Positions 42,160-49,505 of a stretch of DNA of 64,000 bases are shown here, in pieces. Origin of the DNA: Deltaproteobacteria bacterium (GTDB lineage: Bacteria > Desulfobacterota > Desulfovibrionia > Desulfovibrionales > Desulfovibrionaceae); the NCBI GenBank assembly GCA_031285295.1, contig JAITWK010000038.1, forward strand, positions 1 through 64,000, read 5' to 3'. The position numbers were made by a program, and so were the translations under genes. The notes under the pieces are model-generated. The model was not told the origin of the DNA and did not search any database. It saw only the letters and a program-made list of their open reading frames with translations. Position 1 is the first letter of the stretch. Each line of letters starts with the position of its first letter.

Positions 42160-42192
42160 CGTGCTCCTTCGGCCGCTCGGACACCTCTCCGC
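42102..42192 (-). tRNA. tRNA-Ser(GGA)
   Basis: A 91-nt class II tRNA on the minus strand. Acceptor GCGGAGAG pairs with CTCTCCGC; CCA is encoded. The anticodon arm CACGA-CTGGAAA-TCGTG gives GGA (serine). A long variable arm (TGCACTCAAAAGGTGC) is present, and the T-arm has GGTTCAAATCC. A hairpin GGGGTTACATG/CATGTAACCCC downstream is its terminator. Confidence 0.95.
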
Positions 42193-42447
42193 AGAAAGGG
42201 TGTGATAGCAAAAGGCTACGTCCTTGGCAAGCAAAAACTCGGGCGAAGAAAAATGCATCCGGCAATAATCCAAAGAATTTAGGAGGAAAGCGTTTATGCA
42301 GTGTTTTCTTGAAATCCCTTTATAATTTTCCAGTTTGGCATTAGTATATATAAATACACATAGAAAAGTCTTAACTCGCCGTCAGGCGGTTATATCATTT
42401 TCAAAAGAAAAATATATTTAATTTACTGATTGATTCGAGGGGAGCCC

Positions 42448-43494
42448 ATGACAAACGGCCCTAACAACGAAGCCGGGCAGCTTCCGCCCAGCCAGCGGGA
42501 TCTTGAGGTCCTGAAATACCGCTTCCGTCTTGCGGATATGGAAGATCCGGCCACGCAGGCCATCTTCAAATTCACGGAAAGCAGACTGCCGCGCGAAAAT
42601 AGCGGTGCGCCAGCCTATTACAAAAAAGCCAGAAAAAATGACAGCCATGCGGTCAGCGCCCTGGACCCGGTCAACATCGTGCAAATGGAAATCAAACTGC
42701 CTTCCATGCCCACGGTGCTCACCGAATTGCAAACGGTCACCAGCAACGCCAATTCTTCGGCCAGACTGGTAGGTGAAGTCATTGCCAAAGATCCCAGCCT
42801 CACGGCCTGGGTGCTCAAGCTGGTTAACAGCCCCTTCTTCGGCTTTGCCGTAAAGGTGGATACCGTCACCCGCGCCGTCACCCTGCTTGGCGTTGAGCAG
42901 ATCAAAACCCTGGCCATCGGCGGTATGCTGCAAAATATGATGGTCCGCCTGCCAGCCGATATCATCGATCTCGATTACTTCTGGCGGCACAGCATTGCCA
43001 CGGCCCTGGCCGCCCAGAGCATCTGGAAGCTTATGGGACGCGAGGAAGGCGAGCGCCTGTTCGTAGCCGGGCTATTGCACGATTGCGGCATGTTGGCCCT
43101 GGCCTACACCACGCCGGATATGGCCCGCAGCCTGAACTCCATTTGCCGCGCCACGGGCCGTATGCGCTATCAGCTTGAGCAGGAACTGATTTCCTTTGAT
43201 CACGCCCGACTGGGCGGCATGTTGCTGCACCGCTGGAATTTGCCTTTGCCTCTGGTCATGGCCGTGCTGCGCCACCATCAGGTGGAAGCGCCGGAACGCT
43301 ATACAGAAGCGGCTGTCGTGCATCTGGCCGACATGCTTGCCATTGCCGTGGCCGGTGACTCGGAAAGCGATCTGGTGCCGCGCCTGGACCCGGAAGTATG
43401 GAACACCCTGGGCCTCACCATCCCCAACATCAACTTCGTGGCCGATGCGGTTATGGATCAACTGCACAGTTTCTGCTCGTTACTGAAGATTTGA
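42448..43494 (+). CDS. HDOD domain protein
   Basis: Started at ATG 42448 (GAGGGGAGCCC upstream), 348 aa. The HDOD domain covers about 85-290: IKLPSMPTVLTELQTVTSNA, IAKDPSLTAWVLKLVNSPFF, VTRAVTLLGVEQIKTLAIGG, FWRHSIATALAAQSIW and LFVAGLLHDCGMLAL. HDOD proteins are non-catalytic HD relatives used in signalling. The metal motif HD appears as LLHDCG, so degradation of the HD site is incomplete and a hydrolase activity is not excluded. About 80 N-terminal residues are not assigned. Partner unknown. Confidence 0.85.
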   Translation: MTNGPNNEAGQLPPSQRDLEVLKYRFRLADMEDPATQAIFKFTESRLPRENSGAPAYYKKARKNDSHAVSALDPVNIVQMEIKLPSMPTVLTELQTVTSNANSSARLVGEVIAKDPSLTAWVLKLVNSPFFGFAVKVDTVTRAVTLLGVEQIKTLAIGGMLQNMMVRLPADIIDLDYFWRHSIATALAAQSIWKLMGREEGERLFVAGLLHDCGMLALAYTTPDMARSLNSICRATGRMRYQLEQELISFDHARLGGMLLHRWNLPLPLVMAVLRHHQVEAPERYTEAAVVHLADMLAIAVAGDSESDLVPRLDPEVWNTLGLTIPNINFVADAVMDQLHSFCSLLKI

Positions 43495-43522
43495 TTTTTA
43501 TGGGTAGCTAAAACCATAAAGA

Positions 43523-43567
43523 AGTGGCCCTGGGGAAACAAACTTCCCCAGAGCCACTATTTTTTTA
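43523..43567. terminator. Bidirectional terminator between the HDOD gene and nfnB
   Basis: AGTGGC-CCTGGGGAA pairs with TTCCCCAGA-GCCACT, followed by ATTTTTTTA on the plus strand and TTCTTTA on the minus strand, between convergent genes. Confidence 0.88.
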
Positions 43568-43582
43568 TCCGCTAATCAAATC

Positions 43583-45010
43583 CTAGTCTTCGATAACGCC
43601 GATCCGCTTCGCAATCACCTTGGCGGCGGTGCGGCCAGCGCCCATGGCCAGAATGACCGTGGCCGCGCCGGTAACGATGTCGCCACCGGCAAACACATTG
43701 GGAATGGCTGTTTCGTTTTCTTCGTTAACTTCGATATAGCCGTATTTGTTCAGCTTGAGTTCCGGAGTTTCTTCCAGCAGCACGCGGTTGGCCTTGGTGC
43801 CAAGCGCGATAACCGCGAGGTCGGTATCCAGATAGGTGGTTTTGCCTTCCACCGGCTTGGGGCTGCGGCGTCCGGAAGCATCCGGCTCGCCAAGTTCCAT
43901 CACCTGCAAGGTCACGCCCTTGAGGTTGCCCTTGTCATCGCCGTGGAACTCCATGGGAGCCACCAGCTCGGTCAAAATCACGCCTTCTTCTTCAGCGTGT
44001 TCCAGTTCTTCCTTACGGGCAGGCATTTCCGCCTTGGTGCGGCGGTAAACAATGCGCACGCTTTCCGCGCCCAGGCGCAAAGCCCAGCGGGCGGCGTCCA
44101 TGGCCACGTTGCCCGCGCCAAACACGGTGACGTTGCGGCCGCGATAGGCCGGGGTGTCATAGTTGGGGAAGTCGTAGCCGCGTCCGAGGTTGATACGGGT
44201 AAGATATTCGTTGGCCGAAAGCACGCCGTTGAAGTTTTCACCCGGTACGCCGAAGAACTTGGGCAAACCGGCACCCACGCCAACAAACACGGCCTTGTAG
44301 CCCTGTTCGAACAGATCGGAAATACGGATGGTTTTGCCGCCCACGCAGTTGGTCTTGAATTCCACGCCCAGTTCGGTCAGGGCGTTCAGTTCCTTGTGCA
44401 CAACACCCTGCTTGGGCAGACGGAATTCCGGAATGCCGTAAACCAGCACCCCGCCCATTTCGTGCAGAGCTTCGAACACGGTCACTTTGACGCCACGCGC
44501 TGCCAGATAGCCTGCCACGGTGATCGAAGAAGGCCCGCCGCCGATACAGGCGACTTTGACATTCGGGTCGGTCAGGCGGCAGGTGATTTCACCCATCTGG
44601 CCGCAGGCGTCCAGAGCGATGAAATGGTCGGCCACAAAGCGCTCCAGGCGACCAATGGCCACCGGGTTCTGCTTGGCGTTCAGAACGCACTGGCCTTCGC
44701 ACTGATGTTCCTGCGGGCAAACCCGGCCGCAAATGGCAGGCAGGCTGTTGGTGCTTTTAATGATGCGAAAGGCTTCGTCCAGGTTGCCTTCGGCAATGGC
44801 GGCAATAAATTGCGGAATCGGCACTTCCACCGGGCAACCGCCAACGCAGCGCGGCTTTTTGCACTGGATGCAGCGCTTGGCTTCGGACACAGCTTCTTCG
44901 AGGCTGTAGCCCAGAGCCACTTCCTTGAAGTTGGTGATCCGCTCCGCCGCATCCTGGCAGCGCATTTCAACACGAGACTTGGCCGGGGATATATTAGTTG
45001 CGTTACTCAT
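43583..45010 (-). CDS. nfnB: NADH-dependent ferredoxin:NADP+ oxidoreductase, large subunit NfnB
   Basis: A 475-aa GltD/NfnB-type flavoprotein. The N-terminal cysteines CIQCKKPRCVGGCPVEVPIP and CGRVCPQEHQCEGQC bind [4Fe-4S] clusters. Two dinucleotide folds follow: VACIGGGPSSITVAGYLAARG (FAD) and VTVFGAGNVAMDAARWALRL (NAD(P)H). A GGDIVTGAATVILAMGAGR end is typical. Size and the adjacent FNR-like subunit support NfnAB, which bifurcates electrons between ferredoxin, NADH and NADP+, rather than the GltD subunit of glutamate synthase. It overlaps nfnA by 8 bp. Confidence 0.87.
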   Translation of the reverse strand: MSNATNISPAKSRVEMRCQDAAERITNFKEVALGYSLEEAVSEAKRCIQCKKPRCVGGCPVEVPIPQFIAAIAEGNLDEAFRIIKSTNSLPAICGRVCPQEHQCEGQCVLNAKQNPVAIGRLERFVADHFIALDACGQMGEITCRLTDPNVKVACIGGGPSSITVAGYLAARGVKVTVFEALHEMGGVLVYGIPEFRLPKQGVVHKELNALTELGVEFKTNCVGGKTIRISDLFEQGYKAVFVGVGAGLPKFFGVPGENFNGVLSANEYLTRINLGRGYDFPNYDTPAYRGRNVTVFGAGNVAMDAARWALRLGAESVRIVYRRTKAEMPARKEELEHAEEEGVILTELVAPMEFHGDDKGNLKGVTLQVMELGEPDASGRRSPKPVEGKTTYLDTDLAVIALGTKANRVLLEETPELKLNKYGYIEVNEENETAIPNVFAGGDIVTGAATVILAMGAGRTAAKVIAKRIGVIED

Positions 45011-45848
45011 GGCTTTGGCACCTGCAAGTATATTGATCGTAAGAAGTTTTTTCCTGAGCCTTCAAAGAGGCCAGGCGCTGCGTCAGTTCGGCGAAGTCAA
45101 CCTGGCTGCCGTCAAATTCCGGGCCGTCCACGCAGGTGAAGCGAGTTTTTCCGCCCACGCTAACGCGGCAGGCACCGCACATGCCGATGCCGTCAACCAT
45201 CATGGAGTTCAGGCTAACCGTGGTTTTGATACCGAAAGGATCAACCGTTTTGACAACGGCGTTCATCATCGGAACCGGGCCAATGGCGACCACTTCCTTG
45301 ACGTTTTTGTCACCGGTCAGGCGCTTGGCCAGCACTTCGGTAACCAAGCCCTTTTCGCCCACGCTGCCGTCATCCGTGGCAATAAGCACTTCCGGGCAAA
45401 AAGACTGCAATTCTTCGCGGAAAAGCAGCAGATCGGCGCTACGCGCACCGATTACGGCCACCACATGGTTACCGGCTTCATGATGCCCCTTGGCGATATG
45501 GTGCATGGCCGCGATGCCGGTACCACCACCAACGCAAACCACGGTACCGACCTTTTCAATGTGGGTAGCCCGGCCCAGCGGACCGCAAAGGTCGGCGATG
45601 CTGTCGCCAGCCTTCATGCTGTTCAACACGGCTGTGCTCTTGCCCATGACCAGAAACACGATGCTGATGGTTCCGTTTTTCTTGTCGGTGTCAGCTATGG
45701 TCAGGGGAAAGCGCTCACCTTTTTCGTCAACGCGCAGCATGACAAAGTTGCCCGGCTTGGCGGCGGCGGCGATTTCAGGCGCATCCAGCACCATCAGGCT
45801 CGTCCGCCCGGGAATAAGCTCTTTCTTGTGCAAAATCTTAGATGGCAT
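45003..45848 (-). CDS. nfnA: NADH-dependent ferredoxin:NADP+ oxidoreductase, small subunit NfnA
   Basis: Started at ATG 45848 (GGAGAAG upstream), 281 aa. It is a ferredoxin-reductase/PyrK-like flavoprotein: PLTIADTDKKNGTISIVFLV for FAD binding, VVCVGGGTGIAAMHHIAKGH for NAD binding, and a C-terminal [2Fe-2S] cysteine set CGACRVSVGGKTRFTC. It pairs with NfnB as NfnAB (also known as SudAB). The two genes overlap at ATGAGTAA. Confidence 0.87.
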   Translation of the reverse strand: MPSKILHKKELIPGRTSLMVLDAPEIAAAAKPGNFVMLRVDEKGERFPLTIADTDKKNGTISIVFLVMGKSTAVLNSMKAGDSIADLCGPLGRATHIEKVGTVVCVGGGTGIAAMHHIAKGHHEAGNHVVAVIGARSADLLLFREELQSFCPEVLIATDDGSVGEKGLVTEVLAKRLTGDKNVKEVVAIGPVPMMNAVVKTVDPFGIKTTVSLNSMMVDGIGMCGACRVSVGGKTRFTCVDGPEFDGSQVDFAELTQRLASLKAQEKTSYDQYTCRCQSHE

Positions 45849-45998
45849 CAGCGACTTCTCCATAAAGTATGAATTTTGATGATTAAAATTAGCAAGTTCC
45901 AAAACGATACAAACAGAAACAATGCGGCAGCTATATCACAATCCAAAAAAAGGACAACTTTAATACTCTCCAAATTCGAGGCTGGAAAACATTTTCAA

Positions 45999-48488
45999 TC
46001 AGCGCTCCAATTCAAAGCCGACAACGCTTGCGGTGCCTGGATAACCCTCCTTGCAAAGCCCTTCATCCCATAAATAATTTTGCACTTTCCACCAGTTCAT
46101 TTCAGGCAGCACCCTGACGGCCCGGCGCACAGCAGCGGCCAACCCGGCATCGTCCAGGCTACGCGCCGCCAGCAAACGCAAAACTTCCTCTTCCAGCAAC
46201 GCGGCTGCACGGGCCTTAACCGGCCCGGAAGCTCCAAGGCCGCGCATGATCGCGGCGGCCTGATCCAGGTTATCGCTGTAGTCACCTGACGCAGTATCAT
46301 GACAAAATGAGGCATCCCCCACCTGGTAGTGCCTGCTTTTGTCGTCAGACAAGGAAGGCGAGTTTTCGGCGATGGGAGTGTGCTCTTCTCGCACTTGACC
46401 AGAGCCGAAAACGCTGCCTGACGCAGTATCACGACAAAATGAGGTACTACCCAAATAAAAACAGGCCAATGGCAGATATGGCAACAGCTCCGCCCAGCAT
46501 TCCTCGGAATGCCAGGTTACCTGTCCTTCTTCAAACTTTTGCAGGTTGGAGACGCAATGAGCCAGAGCTAGCGAGCGTTCCGTTGCCCCAAGCCGGGCCG
46601 CGCGCCGCACCAGTCTGATGTTCAAAAAGTCGTGCAGATGGCGGGCCAGCCCCAAACTGGAGCGTCGGGACGCGCCTTCACCAGTCTGTTCACCTGTCCG
46701 CTCAGCCATCAACTGGGCACGGCCCAACAGAACCGGCGGGGTGCCTTGCTCCTGCGCCCAACGATGCGGCAGCAGGCCGGACCATGCACACTCGATGCCG
46801 GTTGCCGCTTCCGGAGTGCTGATAACCGCCCGCCCGGAGACCTGATCGGCAAACTGACCGGAAGCCTTGCCAGCCTCCGGGGAAGGGCCGCACTCTATGC
46901 CATCAAGCCGTACCCGCAAGGCCGGGTAATCCATACTAACCTCACCGTGACAGTTTTCCGGCAACAGGTCGTCGCAATAGGCGTGCAAATAGCTGAACAG
47001 GCAAAGGCTGGCCTCATCCTGACGGCTGGGCAGCACCCGCCGGATAAAAACATCCCGCCCGCTCCCCTCTTCCGGCTTGTTGGAGAAAGCGGCGGACAGA
47101 ATTTTCTCCACCCTTTCCTGCAAGTCCGGGCCGCCGGTCAGGCGGCAAAATTCCATGGCACGCAGGGCGAAGCTCAAGGCTTTTACCGGCTCGATGCGCG
47201 AAATATCGTCAAAAAACCAGGCGCAACTGGCAAAGGCGGCCAATCCATTTTCCTGCATACGCAAAAGCCGGTGCGCGGTTTTCCCGTCAGCTTCCAGCAA
47301 ATGCCGGGCCGCGAACTCGGCGGATTTGGAGTGATCCGCCAGTACCTGCCCGAATTCCAGCAGAGCGGCTTGCGGATCTTTGAATACCGCCTTGCCTGCC
47401 GTAAAGAAATGCGCATCCAGGGCTGTTTTCACTTCGTTCATGGCCTGGCGCAAAGGGGCACGCCAGCGCTGGTTCCAGCCGGAATGCCCGCCATCGGAGC
47501 AGCCGCAATCCGATCGCCAGCGTTCCACACCGTGAGCGCAACTCCATGATGAAGGCTCCAGCAACCTGGCCCGCCAGGTTGGCGGATTCTGCTCCAGATA
47601 AGTCGCAAAATTGGTCAGTTCCAGCCCGTCGCGCCCCTGGCGGCCTTGTTCCAGCACGTAGGCCAGGGACATTTCGCCGAACTTGCTGTGATGCCCGTAG
47701 GTTTCACCATCCGTAGCCATGCTGAGGATGCCGCCCTCGGTGCAATCGCGCTCCGCCGCCCGGCGCAGATGCTGCCAGAAGCGTTCGCCATCAGATAAAA
47801 GCCCTTCAAAAGCCACGGCCTGAGCCAGACTGCCGTGATAGAAAAATACGGCCATCTCACGGCCCGAAGGCAATTCCAGACTATAGGGGCGGCTGATATC
47901 AAGAGCGCCGGAAACAGGCGCGAATTCCTGCCCCGGCGCGGCCACTGCCGCCGCCTGATAAGGCGAAAGACTGACAAAGCGGATGCCTTCGGCGGCCAGC
48001 GCTTCCAGGCTGGCGGTATCCACGGCGCATTCCGAAAGCCACATGCCTTCGGCAACACGCCCGAAACGGCGCTCAAAATCATCAAGCGCCCAGCGCACTT
48101 CCAGCTTTTTATCCAAATCCGAAGCCAGCGGCATGATCACATGATGATAGATCTGGGCCATGGCATTGCCGTGCCCCCAGCGGCGCAGGCTGACCGCGTC
48201 AGCTTCAATGATGCGTTCCAGCACTTCCGGAGCCTCGCGCTCCAGCCAGTGCAGCAGGGTCGGCCCGATGTTAAAGCTGATCCACTCGTAGCAATTGACC
48301 AGATCCGTTATGCCGCCGCTGTTGCTCAGTCTGCGGGCCCAGGCCAATGGCGCGTAACTTTCGCACGTGATACGCTCGTTCCAGTGGCGCATGGGCGCGG
48401 CGCTGGCTTCGCTGAAAATGCGGCCCAGCCAGGGGTCCTCGCGCGGGGGCTGATAAAAATGGCCGTGGATACATACTTTTCTGCTCAT
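45999..48488 (-). CDS. GH57-family glycoside hydrolase-like protein (DUF3536 type) with in-frame repeat insertion
   Basis: Started at ATG 48488 (AAGGAGCCAGC upstream), 829 aa. A GH57 N-terminal barrel: VCIHGHFYQPPREDPWLG (residues 4-21, motif 1), WGHGNAMAQIYHHVIMPLA, MWLSECAVD (near 163, likely nucleophile Glu) and ATDGETYGHHSKFG (near 262). The C-terminal half is DUF3536-like. Related proteins act on alpha-glucans, though substrates of this group are unclear. About 57 residues near position 680-737 are encoded by family 1 palindromic repeats (46283-46451). No signal peptide. Confidence 0.8.
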   Translation of the reverse strand: MSRKVCIHGHFYQPPREDPWLGRIFSEASAAPMRHWNERITCESYAPLAWARRLSNSGGITDLVNCYEWISFNIGPTLLHWLEREAPEVLERIIEADAVSLRRWGHGNAMAQIYHHVIMPLASDLDKKLEVRWALDDFERRFGRVAEGMWLSECAVDTASLEALAAEGIRFVSLSPYQAAAVAAPGQEFAPVSGALDISRPYSLELPSGREMAVFFYHGSLAQAVAFEGLLSDGERFWQHLRRAAERDCTEGGILSMATDGETYGHHSKFGEMSLAYVLEQGRQGRDGLELTNFATYLEQNPPTWRARLLEPSSWSCAHGVERWRSDCGCSDGGHSGWNQRWRAPLRQAMNEVKTALDAHFFTAGKAVFKDPQAALLEFGQVLADHSKSAEFAARHLLEADGKTAHRLLRMQENGLAAFASCAWFFDDISRIEPVKALSFALRAMEFCRLTGGPDLQERVEKILSAAFSNKPEEGSGRDVFIRRVLPSRQDEASLCLFSYLHAYCDDLLPENCHGEVSMDYPALRVRLDGIECGPSPEAGKASGQFADQVSGRAVISTPEAATGIECAWSGLLPHRWAQEQGTPPVLLGRAQLMAERTGEQTGEGASRRSSLGLARHLHDFLNIRLVRRAARLGATERSLALAHCVSNLQKFEEGQVTWHSEECWAELLPYLPLACFYLGSTSFCRDTASGSVFGSGQVREEHTPIAENSPSLSDDKSRHYQVGDASFCHDTASGDYSDNLDQAAAIMRGLGASGPVKARAAALLEEEVLRLLAARSLDDAGLAAAVRRAVRVLPEMNWWKVQNYLWDEGLCKEGYPGTASVVGFELER
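46283..46451. repeat. Family 1 palindromic element (127 bp plus a partial tandem copy) inside the GH57 gene
   Basis: The complete element is 46325-46451 (GGTAGTGCCTGCTTTTGTCG at one end, GAGGTACTACC at the other); 46283-46324 repeats its right portion (CCTGACGCAGTATCATGACA, AAATGAGG). The host gene reads it as GGT-AGT, avoiding the TAG, so there is no stop. The full copy has the same 127-bp length as the copy at 28056. Confidence 0.75.
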
Positions 48489-48579
48489 GCTGGCTCCTTC
48501 TTGGTAGTGCCACTTTACCCCTAAGCCGGTTTGGTTACAATGACGTTGCTGAATTCTGATTGCCTTGCCAAATAGCGCC

Positions 48580-48613
48580 ATCGTGTTTATAGTTGGATAT
48601 ATTATAACACGAT
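48580..48613. promoter_or_regulatory. Inverted repeat in the GH57/BI-1 divergent region
   Basis: ATCGTGTTTAT (48580-48590) and ATAACACGAT (48604-48613) form an inverted repeat with one unpaired base and a 13-bp spacer. An AT-rich TATTATAA overlaps it. It may be an operator for one or both divergent genes. Confidence 0.35.
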
Positions 48614-48665
48614 TTTTGCTTATGTTATGGCAAACAACAAACAAGCTTTGAGGAGCAGAAATTTT

Positions 48666-49382
48666 ATGACCGACAAGTACTTCCGCCCCCAGGCAAGAGT
48701 GGCTACAGCGCAAAGTCAGGCTTTGACCAACGCCTTTTTGCGCGGCGTATATCTTTGGATGGGTCTGGGGCTGGCCGTAACCGCTGTGGTATCCTGGTAT
48801 GTTTCCGGCAGCTACGCCATCATGAACGCCATTTACAGCAGTTCCGTAATGCCCATCGTGCTGCTCGTTGCCTGGTTCGGCCTAGCCATGGGCATAAACG
48901 CGGCCATCAGCAGAATTTCCGGCGGCACGGCCACCGCTCTGTTCATGCTGTTCAGTGCGCTTACCGGCGTTACGCTGGCTCCGATTTTCATCGTTTACAC
49001 CTCATCGTCCATTGCCGCCACTTTCGCCTCCTGTGCGGGCATGTTCGGTGCCATGAGCGTATATGGGCTGGTGACCAAGCGTGATCTGACCAGTTGGGGC
49101 AGCTTCCTGATCATGGGCCTGGTCGGTGTGATCATTGCCTCGATCGTGAATATGTTCATGCAGTCCGAAGCCATGCACTACATCATCGGCTATGTGGGCG
49201 TGATCGTCTTCCTCGGCCTCACCGCCTACGATACCCAAAAGCTGCGCGACATGGGCGACAGCGCCCCCATGGACGATGCTACCGCCCTGCGCCGTGGCAC
49301 CATTCTGGGCGCTTTGACCCTCTACCTGGACTTTATCAACCTCTTCCTGATGCTGCTGCGTATTTTTGGCGACAGACGCTAA
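48666..49382 (+). CDS. Bax inhibitor-1/YccA family membrane protein
   Basis: Started at ATG 48666, 238 aa (GAGGAG 11 bp upstream; an in-frame ATG 48627 would add 13 residues). Seven hydrophobic helices (for example GLGLAVTAVVSWYVSGSYAI, MPIVLLVAWFGLAMGINAAI). Family segments include SALTGVTLAPIFIVY, GVIVFLGLTAYDTQKLRDM and the C-terminal ALTLYLDFINLFLMLLRIFG. Bacterial members such as YccA modulate FtsH or act as pH-gated calcium leak channels. The role here is unknown. Confidence 0.9.
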   Translation: MTDKYFRPQARVATAQSQALTNAFLRGVYLWMGLGLAVTAVVSWYVSGSYAIMNAIYSSSVMPIVLLVAWFGLAMGINAAISRISGGTATALFMLFSALTGVTLAPIFIVYTSSSIAATFASCAGMFGAMSVYGLVTKRDLTSWGSFLIMGLVGVIIASIVNMFMQSEAMHYIIGYVGVIVFLGLTAYDTQKLRDMGDSAPMDDATALRRGTILGALTLYLDFINLFLMLLRIFGDRR

Positions 49383-49424
49383 AAAAATGTAGTAACTACA
49401 GAAATTACAGCTTTAATGTTTATA

Positions 49425-49452
49425 GGGGGAGGCACTGCCTCCCCCTATTTTT
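49425..49452 (+). terminator. Terminator of the BI-1 gene
   Basis: GGGGGAGGC-ACT-GCCTCCCCC followed by TATTTTT, 42 bp after the stop codon. Confidence 0.9.
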
Positions 49453-49505
49453 GTGCAAAAGCTTATTTGCAACTAGCACCGAACCTATTTACCTGATTAG
49501 CGCTC

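Larger units (their letters stand above)
40777..42192. mobile_element. Mini-island integrated in tRNA-Ser, carrying an Abi gene
   Basis: A 1,283-bp segment (40877-42159) is bounded by 100-bp direct repeats. The right copy is part of the intact tRNA-Ser gene; the left copy is a duplicated tRNA 3' end with its terminator. The only gene is the Abi_2-family ORF, with an upstream small RNA. No integrase, excisionase or replication gene is present, so mobility would need help in trans, or the element is a remnant. Confidence 0.8.

Noticed and set aside
42296-42325. Nine-codon leader ORF (ATG at 42296) with a strong AGGAGG upstream of the HDOD gene
   Set aside because: The ribosome site is good, but the peptide (MQCFLEIPL) is very short, has no regulatory codon pattern and no attenuator hairpin follows.
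43943-45139. Long plus-strand open frame across nfnB
   Set aside because: Antisense shadow of nfnB/nfnA; the minus-strand products have clear motifs.
48505-48520. Possible family 1 repeat end (GGTAGTGCCACTTTACC) and a similar GGTAGTGCTTGCG at 37086
   Set aside because: Only about 9-10 bp match the element terminus, with no internal blocks; too short to count as copies.
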